64,000 nt of DNA from Sipunculus nudus. Its lineage: Eukaryota; Annelida; Sipuncula; Golfingiida; Sipunculidae. The notes beneath the pieces are model-generated. The model made no database searches. It had not been told where the DNA came from and saw only the letters and a list, made by a program, of their open reading frames with translations. Every line of letters begins with the position of its first letter. The first letter of the stretch is position 1. The position numbers and the translations under genes are program-made. This document shows positions 33,967 through 44,940 of this stretch, in pieces. The stretch spans positions 22,561,979-22,625,978 of the forward strand of contig CM049321.1 in the NCBI GenBank assembly GCA_026874595.1. Reading direction: 5' to 3'.

Positions 33967-35892
33967 GTTTAGCTTTAAATATTACTTGATTAAAGTTGCA
34001 ATACTTTTGATACAAACAATTATTCTTTTAATATAAATAAAGTTTTCTCCCGAATAAATAATGAACTTACAATATCTTATGGAAGTAATATATTTTTATA
34101 GTGTGTTCCATGTGGCAACGGAAGAGTACTTGGGGATAAGAAATCTGACGAAAGTCACTCTAATACCCGACAGCGTCAGTCAACAGAAAAATATAATGCA
34201 GGTAGAAGTATTAAATTTGACAAAAAAGGATAATATACACAATGCACGGCTGATCACATACAATGCCTTTATTATAATTTGATTTTTATAGATATATGGT
34301 TCTCCATACAAGCGACCGAGAACAGTTCAGAGATGAGAATAGTAATTTCCACCACTATTTGTGCCGTGGGAAAAGTGAGCAAAGCCATCAAAAGGGGAAT
34401 CGACTGCTCCAGGTTCAAAATCTGAACTACTGGGTGGCAGATTATCAGAATCTTACATGTCGATAGAAGTAATAGGTGTAAAAAGAACCTGCACGGCTAA
34501 TATTGCGTCATTGTTGTGCCAATTTACAACCACATCAAGTTTAATCTTAGCCCCTATCAACAATTCAATTTCTTCGTGTCATAAAAACATACCAAAATAC
34601 AAGTTCTGCAATCAATAAATAACGCAAAATTTAAAAACAAACTAAAAATCTGCATTCTAGTAAATGCAAGCCTCAACCATGCAGAAAACCCTATTGTATG
34701 ATGTTCACAAAACCATGGTTGCATTATCTTATTCGCCCCGTATTGCAAGGTTCTTAAGTGACTGTACATATTTGAATATTCCTTAATAAAGTCCCTAAAT
34801 CCGAATCATATTCCGGAAATTCCAAAAAAAAATCTAATCTAATCGATTCAACAAAAGTCGATTCCCAAATTTCCTTGTAAATAATATGAGATTTCGATAT
34901 GATAGTGTGAGGTTTGTTGTTCGAAACAGAAACGCACACTTACGTATGAGAATGAAGGCATACCTTCCCGGCAGTGCCAATAATGTAAACTGCTATTATA
35001 TTCTATAAGTTATATATTTTGAGAAGTTCCTTATATTAGATGACACATATTCCATGCCAATTACAGGGTCATTAGAAACGTTCTGTGTTCTCATCAGGCA
35101 AGCATTAGTACTAAACTAATTTCTTTTGATTCAATAACTTATTTTGTTATCGAGTGCTATTGAACACAATTGTTTTGAATGTTGTTGCCAGATAACTCTT
35201 GTTGAGTATCCCTTCAAACGTGAGTGGAAGCTTCCATGCCCCTGCAATCTCGCAAGCGGCAATGTGGAAATCGACTTATCTATGACGAAGGAGAAAACGA
35301 CAGCTGTCTCTCTGTCAGGTACAGGAACTTTTAAGGTTGACGCTCAAGGTAACTAAATTTACTCGGTTGATTAAGTTTTGCTGGTTTGCTCTCGTCATTA
35401 CATTCAGCAGATTACAAGTAACAAGCTCCTTGGGGCGCATAGCAAGACGTCTAATAAGCTTACGCATATGTCATCTTTTCCATATTAAAGCAAGGTTTCC
35501 AAGTGGCTGACAAGAACGAACGATTTTTAATGTGGTTTCTCATCCTTTTACCAAATGACTAATGACAAATCATATGTGAAATGAACCCCAAGGCAAATCT
35601 AGATCTTATATTGACTTCAAGTACATAAACAGAACTTGAAGCAACATTCAATTTTACGCCTATTATAGGAGGAACACGCAAAGTATCTGGGAACAGATTC
35701 TGCAAGATCGACCACAAAGGGGGCCAAGTGGGTCCAGTTTGTGCGAAGACCCATTGTGCTTCAAAGTGCGTGGCCAAGGAAGGTTGTCGTGGATTTGCAA
35801 TGACTCAAGCACAATCTGGTAACTGCAAGTGTGAATTGCTGTTTGAAAGAGAGGCAGTGAATAACAAAATTCGAACATACTGGAGATGTTAA
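27884..35892 (+). CDS. Gene B: paralogue of gene A, in-frame stop in exon 3
   Basis: Predicted exons: 27,884-27,947; 29,416-29,557; 30,516-30,615; 32,841-32,937; 33,465-33,606; 34,102-34,201; 35,192-35,348; 35,669-35,892. Same GT-AG sites, phases and lengths as gene A, except exon 3 (100 versus 101). Signal peptide, two PLAT-like domains and the eight-cysteine tail are all present. In exon 3 a TAA at 30,568-30,570 interrupts the frame where the relics have a sense codon. Exons 2-4 form a phase 1-1 cassette; a transcript skipping all three would join exon 1 to exon 5 in frame and give a shorter secreted protein with only domain 2 and the tail. Whether it is a live gene with such a product or a recent pseudogene cannot be decided from sequence. 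Confidence 0.65.
28521..28740 (+). pseudogene. Decayed duplicate of the exon 1 region
   Basis: Counterpart of 12,421-12,640. 'ggcataagatgtatatgac' resembles the exon 1 start, and an ATG remains at 28,588, but the following sequence gives no signal peptide plus donor. Confidence 0.5.
29416..29557 (+). CDS. Gene B exon 2: first part of PLAT-like domain 1
   Basis: 142 bases, open, phase 1 in and 2 out, donor AA|gtgagt. Compared with gene A seven codons change the residue and six are silent. Confidence 0.7.
29860..29935 (-). repeat. SINE-like fragment
   Basis: Paralogue of 13,672-13,745; precedes the (TA)n at 29,923. Confidence 0.45.
29923..29980. repeat. (TA)n microsatellite followed by GTGTGC units
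   Basis: About 28 TA units, then a short GCGTGT run to 30,001, in intron 2. Confidence 0.95.
30516..30615 (+). CDS. Gene B exon 3 with nonsense codon
   Basis: 100 bases with intact acceptor cgacag and donor AAC|gtaagt. The frame from exon 2 reads CPSGEVE and then TAA at 30,568-30,570; the rest (IQIKKTSGDQIIIQN) is in frame with exon 4. The lesion lies in the same A-rich run that is expanded in gene A. Confidence 0.65.
31120..32060. repeat. Conserved GC-richer block in intron 3
   Basis: Paralogue of 15,190-16,140. A 62-codon minus frame (31,166-31,354) exists here but is interrupted in gene A, so it is not supported as coding. Confidence 0.6.
32841..32937 (+). CDS. Gene B exon 4: end of PLAT-like domain 1
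   Basis: 97 bases, phase 0 in and 1 out. Encodes VTVLKNRDKRKWHFQGSDIL and onward. Six replacement and one silent codon relative to gene A. Confidence 0.7.
32999..33012 (+). other. Possible 14-nt micro-exon (poison type)
   Basis: Identical 14 bases to 17,189-17,202, with cttgcag before and gtgtat after. Confidence 0.25.
33175..33211. repeat. (TA)n microsatellite in intron 4
   Basis: Shorter counterpart of 17,357-17,430. Confidence 0.95.
33465..33606 (+). CDS. Gene B exon 5: first part of PLAT-like domain 2
   Basis: 142 bases, phase 1 in and 2 out. Encodes CPVQRLQVTLKID, GSLYLKLHGINN and PENFIFPT. Replacement changes cluster after the YLKLHG strand, where gene A reads IYGISYKW and gene B INNMSYNW. 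Confidence 0.75.
33644..33728. repeat. (TA)n microsatellite in intron 5
   Basis: One of the longest TA runs in the window, about 40 units. Confidence 0.95.
33889..33966. repeat. (TA)n microsatellite in intron 5
   Basis: TA tract with GTA interruptions; counterpart of 18,253-18,339. Confidence 0.95.
34102..34201 (+). CDS. Gene B exon 6
   Basis: 100 bases, phase 2 in and 0 out, acceptor tatag, donor CAG|gtagaa. Encodes VFHVATEEYLGIRNLTKVTL and IPDSVSQQKNIMQ. Confidence 0.7.
34400..34980. repeat. Intron 6 segment absent from gene A, related to 54,250-54,560
   Basis: An extra stretch in intron 6 of gene B. Its 'tattgtatgatgttc' and 'ccatggttgcattatctt' parts recur at 54,285-54,330 in relic C. 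Gene A lacks it, so it was probably lost there. Confidence 0.5.
35192..35348 (+). CDS. Gene B exon 7: end of PLAT-like domain 2
   Basis: 157 bases, phase 0 in and 1 out. Encodes ITLVEYPFKREWKLPCPCNL and ends DAQ. Five replacement and one silent codon relative to gene A, all replacements in the second half. Confidence 0.75.
35669..35892 (+). CDS. Gene B exon 8: eight-cysteine tail and stop
   Basis: 224 bases ending in TAA at 35,890-35,892. All eight cysteines of gene A are kept, while seven other residues differ. Confidence 0.75.
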
Positions 35893-36015
35893 ATGCTGGT
35901 AGATGCCCAGCTATCCTTGGGAAGCAGAACGAAACAACAAATTATACATTGATTTGTCAACGATACTACAATATAAAACTTTTAGCATAGATATTGTATA
36001 TGTGAAATATATGTC

Positions 36016-36021
36016 AATAAA
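36016..36021 (+). other. Polyadenylation signal, gene B
   Basis: AATAAA 124 bases after the stop codon, the same spacing as in gene A. Confidence 0.55.
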
Positions 36022-36360
36022 TTCATCAAATTTGAGCGGGACATAATGAGTTTAAAAACCATATGAAACTATTTTCGAGGTCCGACCGTCCATTTAAAGG
36101 GGAAGCTCTGTTATTATTTGTCCCTTATGTCTATAAGGGAACGTTTACTTAGAAACCCTATCTCTAAATCCAAAGTTATAATAATCATTAAATAAAATAT
36201 CAAGACCATCAGCAGTATCTTAAACATATATGTATTTCTAAAATTAGGTATTCAATTAAACCGACTGCACAACCATACACAGACTTGGAAAATTACTCGA
36301 AGACCTGTTGGTATATTGTGATTTGGCTGAAGTGGGAGCAGCTGACTTCTGTTGTTTTGA

Positions 36361-36508
36361 GGAAGTGGCTAACCGGCCGGCAGGGTTCCGGGGGTTTAGT
36401 CCACAGGCCAAACAGCCAGTAAATGAATGCATGCTCGATTTTAGAGTTTCAGTGAGATACTCCGTACGTTCCATTATTTTCCTGACAATGAGTTGACAAT
36501 GTACAGCT
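36361..36508. mobile_element. MITE-like fragment
   Basis: Begins GGAAGTGGCTAACCGGCCGG; its later part is the reverse complement of the middle of the 62,344-62,531 element ('tcagtgagatactccgt', 'tgacaatgagttgacaat'). Paralogue of 20,143-20,290. Open frames on both strands are incidental. Confidence 0.5.
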
Positions 36509-36957
36509 GACATCCTAAATTAGTTATTTTGCTGGTCTATATGTAGTAAATATGTTGAATATTTATTAAAAGGGCACATTTTCTGATATTTACAGGTTAG
36601 TTTAATATAAATTTATAGGAATTGAACTGAAGTTGACTGGCTTATCAGCTGCTCATATATGTTTAAGAGCAGACAATGGGTAATATGTGAAAGCACACAC
36701 AACTCATCAAATGTCATATCAAAGGATATGCATATTCTTTCATTAAAGTTAATCAAGTGTGAAGCATAACACATGTTGATACAATAGTGCTTACAAATAA
36801 TTAGTGTTTCGAAACAAACAACTCAGTAAATGTCAGATACATGGTCCAAGGATCAGCTTATAACTTGATCAAAGGCAATCAAATAATCTTACATTACAGC
36901 CAATTAAAGCGGTTAAGCCTATTGTGCCCATTCTTACATATAGACCAGCAAACTATC

Positions 36958-37110
36958 TATATTGTCAGCTCATTGTCAAAAAATAATTGAAAGTATTGAG
37001 TATCACACTGATACTCTGCAATAGTGCAGCTTTCATTTGCCGGGAGTTTATGGCAAGGTCAATTTTACTGCCGGTTGTTTAGCCTGTTGACTAAACTGCC
37101 GGCGCTCTTT
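36958..37110. mobile_element. MITE-like fragment, opposite orientation
   Basis: Matches 62,390-62,505 directly ('attgtcagctcattgtcaaa', 'gactaaactgccggc'). Together with 36,361-36,508 it may be one larger or nested insertion. Confidence 0.45.
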
Positions 37111-39000
37111 TAAAGGGATCGATTTCGGTTTCACGCATCTATTATTTTTCAAATATATTCCCATGAATAAAAAAGAAAAAAAAAACAGAAAATGCGGTTG
37201 CAGACTGGCTCTTCATTGTTGTATAACCTTATGATTATGCTCTGAGGGGGGGTGGGGGGGGGACATATTCAACATCTGTTGACAATGTACGAGTAACATT
37301 TTTGACAAGGCCATTTGCAACTACTAACCTTAACACTTCCGCACATTAGCAACCAACCACTTTAGTTTATTTATTTTTCCGTTAGTCAACACTGCTGTGT
37401 TTACTTATAGTCTGACGATAAACAAGCTCATTCACCTGTTAAGAGGTGTATTAAGAACATGTTTTAACAAGATTACCTGGGTTCATCATATGTACACAGA
37501 ATAAGCCAAAAAGTACACAAACATCTTAAAAACCGGGGCTGATGAAAAAACTTGCTAAAACTTGCATAACTGGGAAACCCGATTAATACGGTCCAAATGG
37601 CCGAAACCGCAAGTACAAGGGCTATGGGTCTCGAAACAGTGTCGTTCACAAGATCGAGTTCGGCTCTCGAATGGCATGGCTGGGTCTTCGCTGCTGGGAT
37701 CGGTAGAGGGAATGTGGATTGCTTTTGGCTTTGTGGCTGTGAATGTTGTAGCTTTCTAAAAAGGTCACCGGCTTGGGATGGACGATGGCGACCTTTGCGG
37801 CTCCCTGCTTGGCTTGGCGTGGCACTGCGACTGTTGACTCGGAGAACATGCTTAAGTAGCGCACAGGGCTGAGGTCTTGACCGCAGCAACCTGTAGCTGC
37901 TCGATGAGCGTATACCTCTTTTGGCTTGGCTTAAACATTAACAGCAAAATATTAACAGCAGTCTTTCATGATTGAAAAAAAGTTACGTACCTCAGAGTAA
38001 ATTATTGAATCATAACTGTTCACGGAGAAGCATACGTGTGGTGAGGATTCTGGGGAAAAATTCATATTAAATACATGAAAATTTGCAATGATATGCTTCT
38101 TATCTCAGACTATAGTCTTTAATGGCTGAATACAAAAGATTCCGAGTAATGCTATCTTGTCACACGGATTTACTGATTCAAAGTCACCTGATCGGAAAAT
38201 ATAGGTTGTTCCTTGTGTGTATTACGCTCTGAACACAGTGCGTGACCCTCTAGTGACCTTCCACTCACACGCTGTGAGAATTGGCAGGATTTCAGGTTTA
38301 CCAATCTGAAGAACTTGTAAAAGAAATCCGATTGGCTTGGCGTGTAAACAAATATGGCTGCGCCCAAAGCAAACTCGCGTAGCACTGCAAAAGAGGAAAT
38401 ATGCAGAAAGTTGGGGATATCTGACCTGAGGCCACAACAGCAAATCTGTATTTAAAGTTGACGACTGCACCATGTGTATTCCAAAGGGGCGAGGTGTGTG
38501 TGTGTGTGTGGGGGGGGGGGTGTCTGTGCTACCAAGCGCTTTCCACCGCAGTGCATAGTGACCGGTACTTCAAAGAACATTCAATTGTTCTGTAGATACC
38601 TGCAATGTGATTGGTTGAATATTACGCAGCGTTGGCCAAACCTGATTGGCAACAGCGGTTTATTACTGCCGGTAGTTTAGCAAAGTGTTTAGCATAGGGT
38701 ATTCGCTGCTTATGGAGCGTATCTGTGAATAAACACAGTTCACATGTGACAGTAAACCAAGTCTGCGTGACCAAGGTTCCGAGTACGAATTAAAAAAAAA
38801 ATAATATGCACATAATAAGATTTCATGTCAAATGTGAATAGGAGTAATGGGTTATTGCCATATTCGTCTCACGCAAAAGCAAATGCTAGGTGTAAATCTG
38901 TTGGGAATAAAATTCATGCTGATTGGGGATGCATTAACGTACCTACAAATTAGGTCAGTTAGTGCGGGTCTGGATATCCCTGAATCCATGTGTAGTTTTT
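37111..39000. other. Less AT-rich unique sequence without a supported gene
   Basis: 37,245-37,262 has two G-runs split by one T, and 38,495-38,521 has a GT repeat running into about ten G. 37,560-37,900 is GC-richer and open on both strands in several frames (138 codons on the minus strand, 91 on the plus), but has no domain, splice logic or conserved copy, so none is called. CCAAT-type motifs (gattggttg, gattggc) lie at 38,608-38,652. Confidence 0.4.
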
Positions 39001-39159
39001 TTTTTTGGTCATAAGTCGACACTGGGACATAAGGCGACATCCAACCTATATTAGTAAATAAATCTTTGCCTTATTCTTACATGGGCATTGTACAGACATA
39101 CATATGAAAATAATTTATTTGTTGCCTAAATTTAAATTATAAAGCTATATAAAAATAGA

Positions 39160-39320
39160 AGAAATGTCGCCTTAATTTTGTCGCCCTAAGTCCTTAGACA
39201 GCATAAACGCTGTCGCCATGAATTTTCTATAAATCTTTTCAACAGTTAGGGCGACGTTAATAATAATATAATATAATATAATATAATGTACTAATATATA
39301 TGTCGCCCTTATTTTGGATA
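39160..39320. repeat. GTCGCCCTAA inverted repeats and (AATAT)n
   Basis: GTCGCCCTAA near 39,180 and TTAGGGCGAC near 39,244 form a 10-base inverted repeat; GTCGCCC recurs at 39,302. Between them is a short AATAT run. The GTCGCC core also occurs in the satellite that follows. Confidence 0.6.
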
Positions 39321-39449
39321 AAATAACCTTGAGCATCAGTTTCCTATGAAATAGAAGCATGCAGTTTACAAAACAAAATGAATGTCATTTTCTGATAACA
39401 AATGTCCTTATATTATCTTCGGTTATTTATTTGTAAACCCTTCATGCAT

Positions 39450-40766
39450 TCATGTCGCACTGTCATGCAAAAGCGTAATATCGCCACATTTATTACACAC
39501 CAGAATCGTTGAAATATCGCTCCAGGATTGAGCCTTAGTTTATAAGAAAAAAACTTGCAACACCATGACATCGGCACACATGTAATATACCAGAATTGCT
39601 GAAATCTTGATCCAAGCTGGGCTTACTTTAATTCGTCTTGTATATACAGAAATTGATCGATAGCTGCCATTTTCTCAAGAGAGTGATGTTTTCTCTTTTG
39701 AAAAGAAATTTCACGGGAATGCCACACTTCTTTTACACATGAAATGCTGAAATACCCTTCCACGCTAGTGTTACCTTAATTCTTATATTTCAATTACCCC
39801 TGGCGACAGCATGACATCCCCATACTCATTATACATTAACATTGCTGATATCTCCCTGCACACTGTTGCGCCTTAATTCGTATAGATTAAAATTAAATCT
39901 GGCAACAGCATGACATCACAACACTTATTGTGCAGATATTTCTGTGATCTCCCTCTATACTACCATCGCCTTTATTCTTATATATTAAAAGTAATCCTGG
40001 CAACTGTTCCGGTCTGATATCGCGACACCTATTGTATACCTGAATTGCTGTAATCTCTCCCAACACCGGTTATTCTGATATATTAAAAAATAACCCTGGC
40101 AACAGCATAAAATAGCCACATTTATTGTATATTAGGATTGCTGGGATCGCATTTCACGCTGGTGTCGACTTATTTCCTATATTAAAATTAACCCTGGCAG
40201 GAACATGATATCGCCAAAGTTATTTCTTTAAATATTGAAATATCGATCAAAGCTGCGGGCCGCTTTAATTCTTATAATACTAGTTTAATTCTTAAAATAT
40301 ATACTATAGTTATTCTTGACACTGCCATCATTCCAAGAAAGTAATCTCTTTATACAGAAATTATCGTGGTATTGTCAAAATTCATATACTCATGAATTGC
40401 AAAAGACTCCTCCGACGCTTTTGCAACTTTAATTATGTTATAATACAATATATATTTAATATTTGCAACAGTATGAAATCGCCATGTTTATCAAACACCA
40501 GTATTGCTGAAATCTCCCTCCACTCTGGTGTTGCCTAATTCTTATATATTATAACCCATGGCACCTGCATGACGTCGTCACACCTATTATATACCGGATT
40601 TGCTGAAACCTCCCTTCACACTTGTGTCGCCTTCTTTTTTTCATATTTTGAAAATAACCTGGCATGACATCGTCATCCTTATTATACACCAGAATTACTT
40701 AAATCTCCGCCCACGGTGGTGTCGCCTTAGTTCATATATATATTGAACCAATAAATACGCCAGGGG

Positions 40767-40811
<45 letters not shown>

Positions 40812-41340
40812 TTAAATTTGGCATGACGCTGTCACACTTGTTTTACACCAGAAGTGCTGATACTCCTTCCACGCTGGTGTCCCTCAATTCTTAAATATTA
40901 CATTAATCCTTGCAATAGCATGAAAACACCACACTTATCATACATGAATTGCTGGAATCCCTATCCATCAAGGTGTGAACTTAAATCTTATATATTATAA
41001 ATAATCTTAGTAACAGCATGGCATCGCCACAATTATTATACCATAGTTGTAGGAATCTCGCTTCTCGCTGTTGTCGCTAATTTCCTTTATATTAAAATTC
41101 ACCCTGGCAAAAGCATAACATTGCCGCATTTATTATACATCGGATTTGCTAAAATTTCCCTCCACGCGCTGGTGCTTTAATTCTTTTATATCACAATTAC
41201 CCATGCCCCTGCCATTAATTCAAGAACAAATTATATGGATCTTTATAGGGGCAGCATGGTATCAATGCACTCATGACACAAATGAATTGCTGAAATTATC
41301 TCTCATGCCTGTCTATATAGATCTCACCGCCATTGTTTGA
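39450..41340. repeat. Diverged satellite, monomer about 100 bp
   Basis: Roughly 18 tandem monomers recognised by 'ggcaacagcatgacatcgcc', 'attatacaccagaattgctg' and 'ctggtgtcgccttaattc'. Clear steps at 39,798, 39,898, 39,996, 40,098 and 40,196 give a spacing near 100. Monomers are quite diverged, so the array is old. Several contain an ACACCAG/CTGGTGT dyad (40,496, 40,687, 40,845). The open frame at 41,146-41,340 is part of the last monomers. Confidence 0.85.
40769..40809. repeat. (TA)n microsatellite inside the satellite
   Basis: About 20 TA units, probably grown from the 'tatatatta' part of a monomer. Confidence 0.9.
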
Positions 41341-43080
41341 ACATTAAGCTGCATGTTTCAAATACCAAGCAACAGTTTGCAGCTTTCTTCAAGAGAAAGC
41401 AAAATATATTGGAACGCTGAAAAACAAATACTGAAAAATATCGAGACCTACATACGTTATATATATGTTTAAAAACATAAACCGTTGATTATGTGAAGAT
41501 CTATCACTTCTGATCTGTTTACTTCAGCTGATAAATAAATATTGGATTTAAGATTTCTGCTTGGCCTACATCAAGTTATATTTATAATCTGAATCAAGAA
41601 TTAAGAAAAAATGTAGTATAACGAGTCTTTATACTTTTTTTGGTGATTTGTGTTCTTCAGCTTGTTTAATATAGGCCTACATAATAGTAAACCATGAATC
41701 ATGGTGCTAATAACTCAGGATTTTAGTTATCCGTACGTTTATAAAAAATGTATAACATCAAATTATAACACTATGCATGTATTCAATTACAATTTCTGCA
41801 ATGCAAACAGGGCCTCCCATTGGTCACAATGGCTAGCTGTGCACTTTCACCAAAACAGATCTACAGATGGATACGAGATAAAATTGATTGTAGGTGTCCC
41901 AAGCAGTCTTTTATACAAGATAAACCATTCAAAGAACTATGGACAATTTTTTTCAGGTGAATACATCAAACATCTCCTGAGGAAAACTCAATATATTCAA
42001 CAAAAACAAAAAGGGTAGGTGGCGCCACCTGTCTGGTCCTTGATGGATCTACGCCATGTGAAACCGATTGTAGTTTGAGCCACCAGACATGTGTACAAGA
42101 TGGAGGAATCTAAAATCTGTATCACTTGTGAAATTTCATCCTGGCACATTAAACCAGTCCTGAGATACATAAATAAACGTATTCTAAAGAATTCGTGATT
42201 GCAGGTGGTGCAACTAGTCTTTGAATGAGAAATCTACCCAAGACGGATTAACATTCAAAATTTCAGGCCGATACACCAAACCACTACAGAAAAAAAAGTG
42301 CAGCAGGATTCTAGGTCCAGACTCGAGACCTATATCACTGCAAAGAACGTACTCACCGGAGGAAAGTCTGGTAAAAGCCATAGTCTCACATGGTGATAAA
42401 TTTAATAAAAATTTTTACTATCCCGGATACATGGTTAAAATGTGATGAAAATCTTCAAATGAAAAATATTACTTAACAAAATGTATGCTTTACACCATTA
42501 GTGTATAAATCGTCTTCTCCATGTAAATATACTTGCTGATCCATGAGAATAACTAACAAAAATAAAAAGAAAGACATTGCAGTATAGTATACAGTAACCG
42601 ACAATAAACTTGTAGTTTTATGGATAAAATAAAAGCATATTAGTCATTTTAAGATTTCACTATATTTTGGAGCTCTGAAGAAACAAGATATGGTTTGTAA
42701 CAGGAGTAGCAACCCCATAATATTAATGATTGATAACCTTTCTGTGTAACTTAACGTAAGCATGTAAGTCTGCTTATGAAAATTTATATATACTTTAAAG
42801 ATCATAAATATATATAAAAAAATGGACCAAAAACTTGAAAATGTGGTACGGGGTTTAATTAAAATCAGCAGTTTAATGCAAGGTTTCTCCAGGGACTTTA
42901 ACAGTTGGCGGCACTGTATCTTGAATGAGGATAGTTTCTGTGTGATAAGAATGATATATTCTTATTATTGAGCCTTCTGGATTTCAGATATTTTTTTTTA
43001 TACACAGAGATAAGAATAAACTAGAAGTCATAACCTGTCGCTAAGATATTAGAGCAAATCTCTGAGGTTCTTTAATGAGA
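41341..43080. other. Sequence without a supported gene
   Basis: A 105-codon open frame (41,701-42,018, +) ends just before AAAAGG|gtaggt, so an exon is conceivable, but no domain or acceptor is convincing. Another frame at 42,221-42,445 is likewise unrecognised. The rest is AT-rich and featureless to me. Confidence 0.35.
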
Positions 43081-43084
43081 TCTT

Positions 43085-43165
43085 ACCATTTCACCCCGAA
43101 GGAATTCGAACTGGGAACCTTCAGCGCCGAAGCCCAACGCCTTAACCTCTAGGCCACGTCCTAAT
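43085..43165 (-). repeat. tRNA-like SINE
   Basis: On the minus strand TGGCCTAGAGGTTAAGG (43,156-43,140) fits the Pol III A box and AGTTCGAATTCC (43,112-43,101) the B box. The arms do not fold into a closed acceptor stem, so it is a SINE head or tRNA pseudogene. Confidence 0.65.
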
Positions 43166-44895
43166 CCTAATTCAGCAGTTTTAACTCAGATAGTGATTTA
43201 GCGAAAAACCCTCTCTTTCACGGCCGGCAATTCCGCCTTACTCGGTTCATTCTGATTAAAAATACAAGACCCTCAGTCTGTGACAATCTCTCCGGATTTA
43301 ATGACAGAAGCCAGTCTACACGCCGAAACAGTCGTTGACTCAGACGCTCTTTGTCCCATTGCAGCATAACAATCAAGTGTCTCTGCGCTTTGGGTGTATG
43401 TCAAAATGTATTGTGATGAACTCTTGCAGTGCTCTCCATATGGATTAACATAGAAACAGAAGGAAAGGCAAAGCAACAGATTACATAACAAATTTCAATT
43501 TCCGCGCCCTCCCATTCGGGGGCCTGTGTTATCTTGGAAAGCTATGCGAATATTGCAACAAAAGGACTCTGGAGGATATTAATTAAATGATGGGATGAAT
43601 GGAATCCCTAGGACCTTTGTTAATTTACAGTTATTGTCCCTTTATTAACAAGAGAACAGTAAATTTAACGATATGTGAGTATTTGGCTTGGTCCAGTGAT
43701 TGTTATTAGTTGGGATAGTGAGTTTATTTCTGCAATCGTTTTGGGGATGCCCCTTCGACCGTCTTAATGTATACGTAAGCTACTTGTGCATTCCGGGGGA
43801 TTTTTTAATATATGTCTTGTTTTTTTAAAATTAATTTAACCCCGGAAAGAAGGATGTTGTAATATGCTTGCCAGTTACAAAAATTATTAAGCTGAATGTG
43901 TGTATGTTTGTATGTATGTATCATAATATTGGTGCCTTTGATTTAAAATTCCAACCGTTCAGTGTCACAAAAAAATTAGTTTCCAAATATCTCGGCTTCC
44001 TCGAAGGTGGTGGAAACAGTAAGTTGGATATATGCACAAACATATATATCTAATCATCCCAAGGGACAAGGGCATATTTCTATTGAAGTTTGGTAGCTTA
44101 CACAATCTTTCGACCGGACCGTATAACCGATTTTATTGGGCGAAAACATGGGATTCAGATTCTTACGAGATACAGGAACCGTAAGTTATGCTGAATCATG
44201 AGGTGTTTTTGCGATTATGTGTAAACATCAATGTGAATCAAAGGAATGGGGGTGGCGAACATATTAACTATGCCATCAAGAAAGAATATGATATGAGCCT
44301 GTATAACGTTTTCAATAAATAATGATGCCGATTTGGTTTTCTCAATAATTTTATTATGACAAGTCTGCTTTACAAACGGCACGATAATGGCACGTTTCGT
44401 GCCTTGCCGCAACGAGCGCCGACTCGCTAAAGTCGATTATGGTGTTTTTAGGAAAAAAATTGAAACTGTTCTGCATTTAGATAATGTAATTACGCTGACA
44501 AGAAGAGATGTTCTGATGACTGTGAATAATGGAATAATGGTCAGTGTTCATGTTAAATTATGTCCTTTATTATGTAATGATATACATCATTATCATAAAA
44601 CACTTACCAGCAAGTTAGCCATGTGTTTCTGACGTGTTTTCTAACTGGAAACACATTAAAAGATGTGACAAAATGTTCGGTAATGTTCAAATGCATCCCA
44701 ATAATTCTCCGTGTCACTGCCATAATTTATATCCTTGCCAAGAACAAGGACACGCGCAAGATAACACGTACATATGCATACACAAGCACAAACATGTATA
44801 TGGGACATGGATACATATAAAAGTGGCTTCAGAGGGCTGTCTGTCTGCTCCAACTATTGAGCTTTAACAAATTTCTGACCCCTCTATGTATTTTC

Positions 44896-44896
<1 letters not shown>

Positions 44897-44938
<42 letters not shown>
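44897..44938. repeat. (TA)n microsatellite
   Basis: TA tract about 60 bases right of the position matching the tract at 1,049. Confidence 0.9.

Positions 44939-44940
<2 letters not shown>

Larger units (their letters stand above)
27365..36695 (+). repeat. Segmental duplication unit 2, part 2 (matches 11,270-20,470)
   Basis: Carries gene B and its flanks, parallel to unit 1. Exon lengths are conserved exactly except exon 3, while introns differ by many indels. Confidence 0.9.

Noticed and set aside
37245-37262. G-quadruplex regulatory element
   Set aside because: Two long G-runs could fold, but there is no gene next to them and homopolymer expansion is the simpler explanation.
37473-37889. 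138-codon open frame on the minus strand
   Set aside because: It lies in a GC-richer patch where several frames on both strands are open; no domain, splice site or second copy supports it.
39450-41340. CRISPR-like array
   Set aside because: Regular spacing, but the whole monomer of about 100 bp repeats with divergence and has no unique spacers; eukaryotic satellite.
41701-42018. 105-codon frame ending near a good splice donor
   Set aside because: No convincing acceptor, no recognisable domain and no neighbouring exon; kept only as a note in the spacer entry.
43085-43165. tRNA gene on the minus strand
   Set aside because: A and B boxes fit, but the acceptor and T stems do not pair, so a SINE or tRNA relic is more likely.
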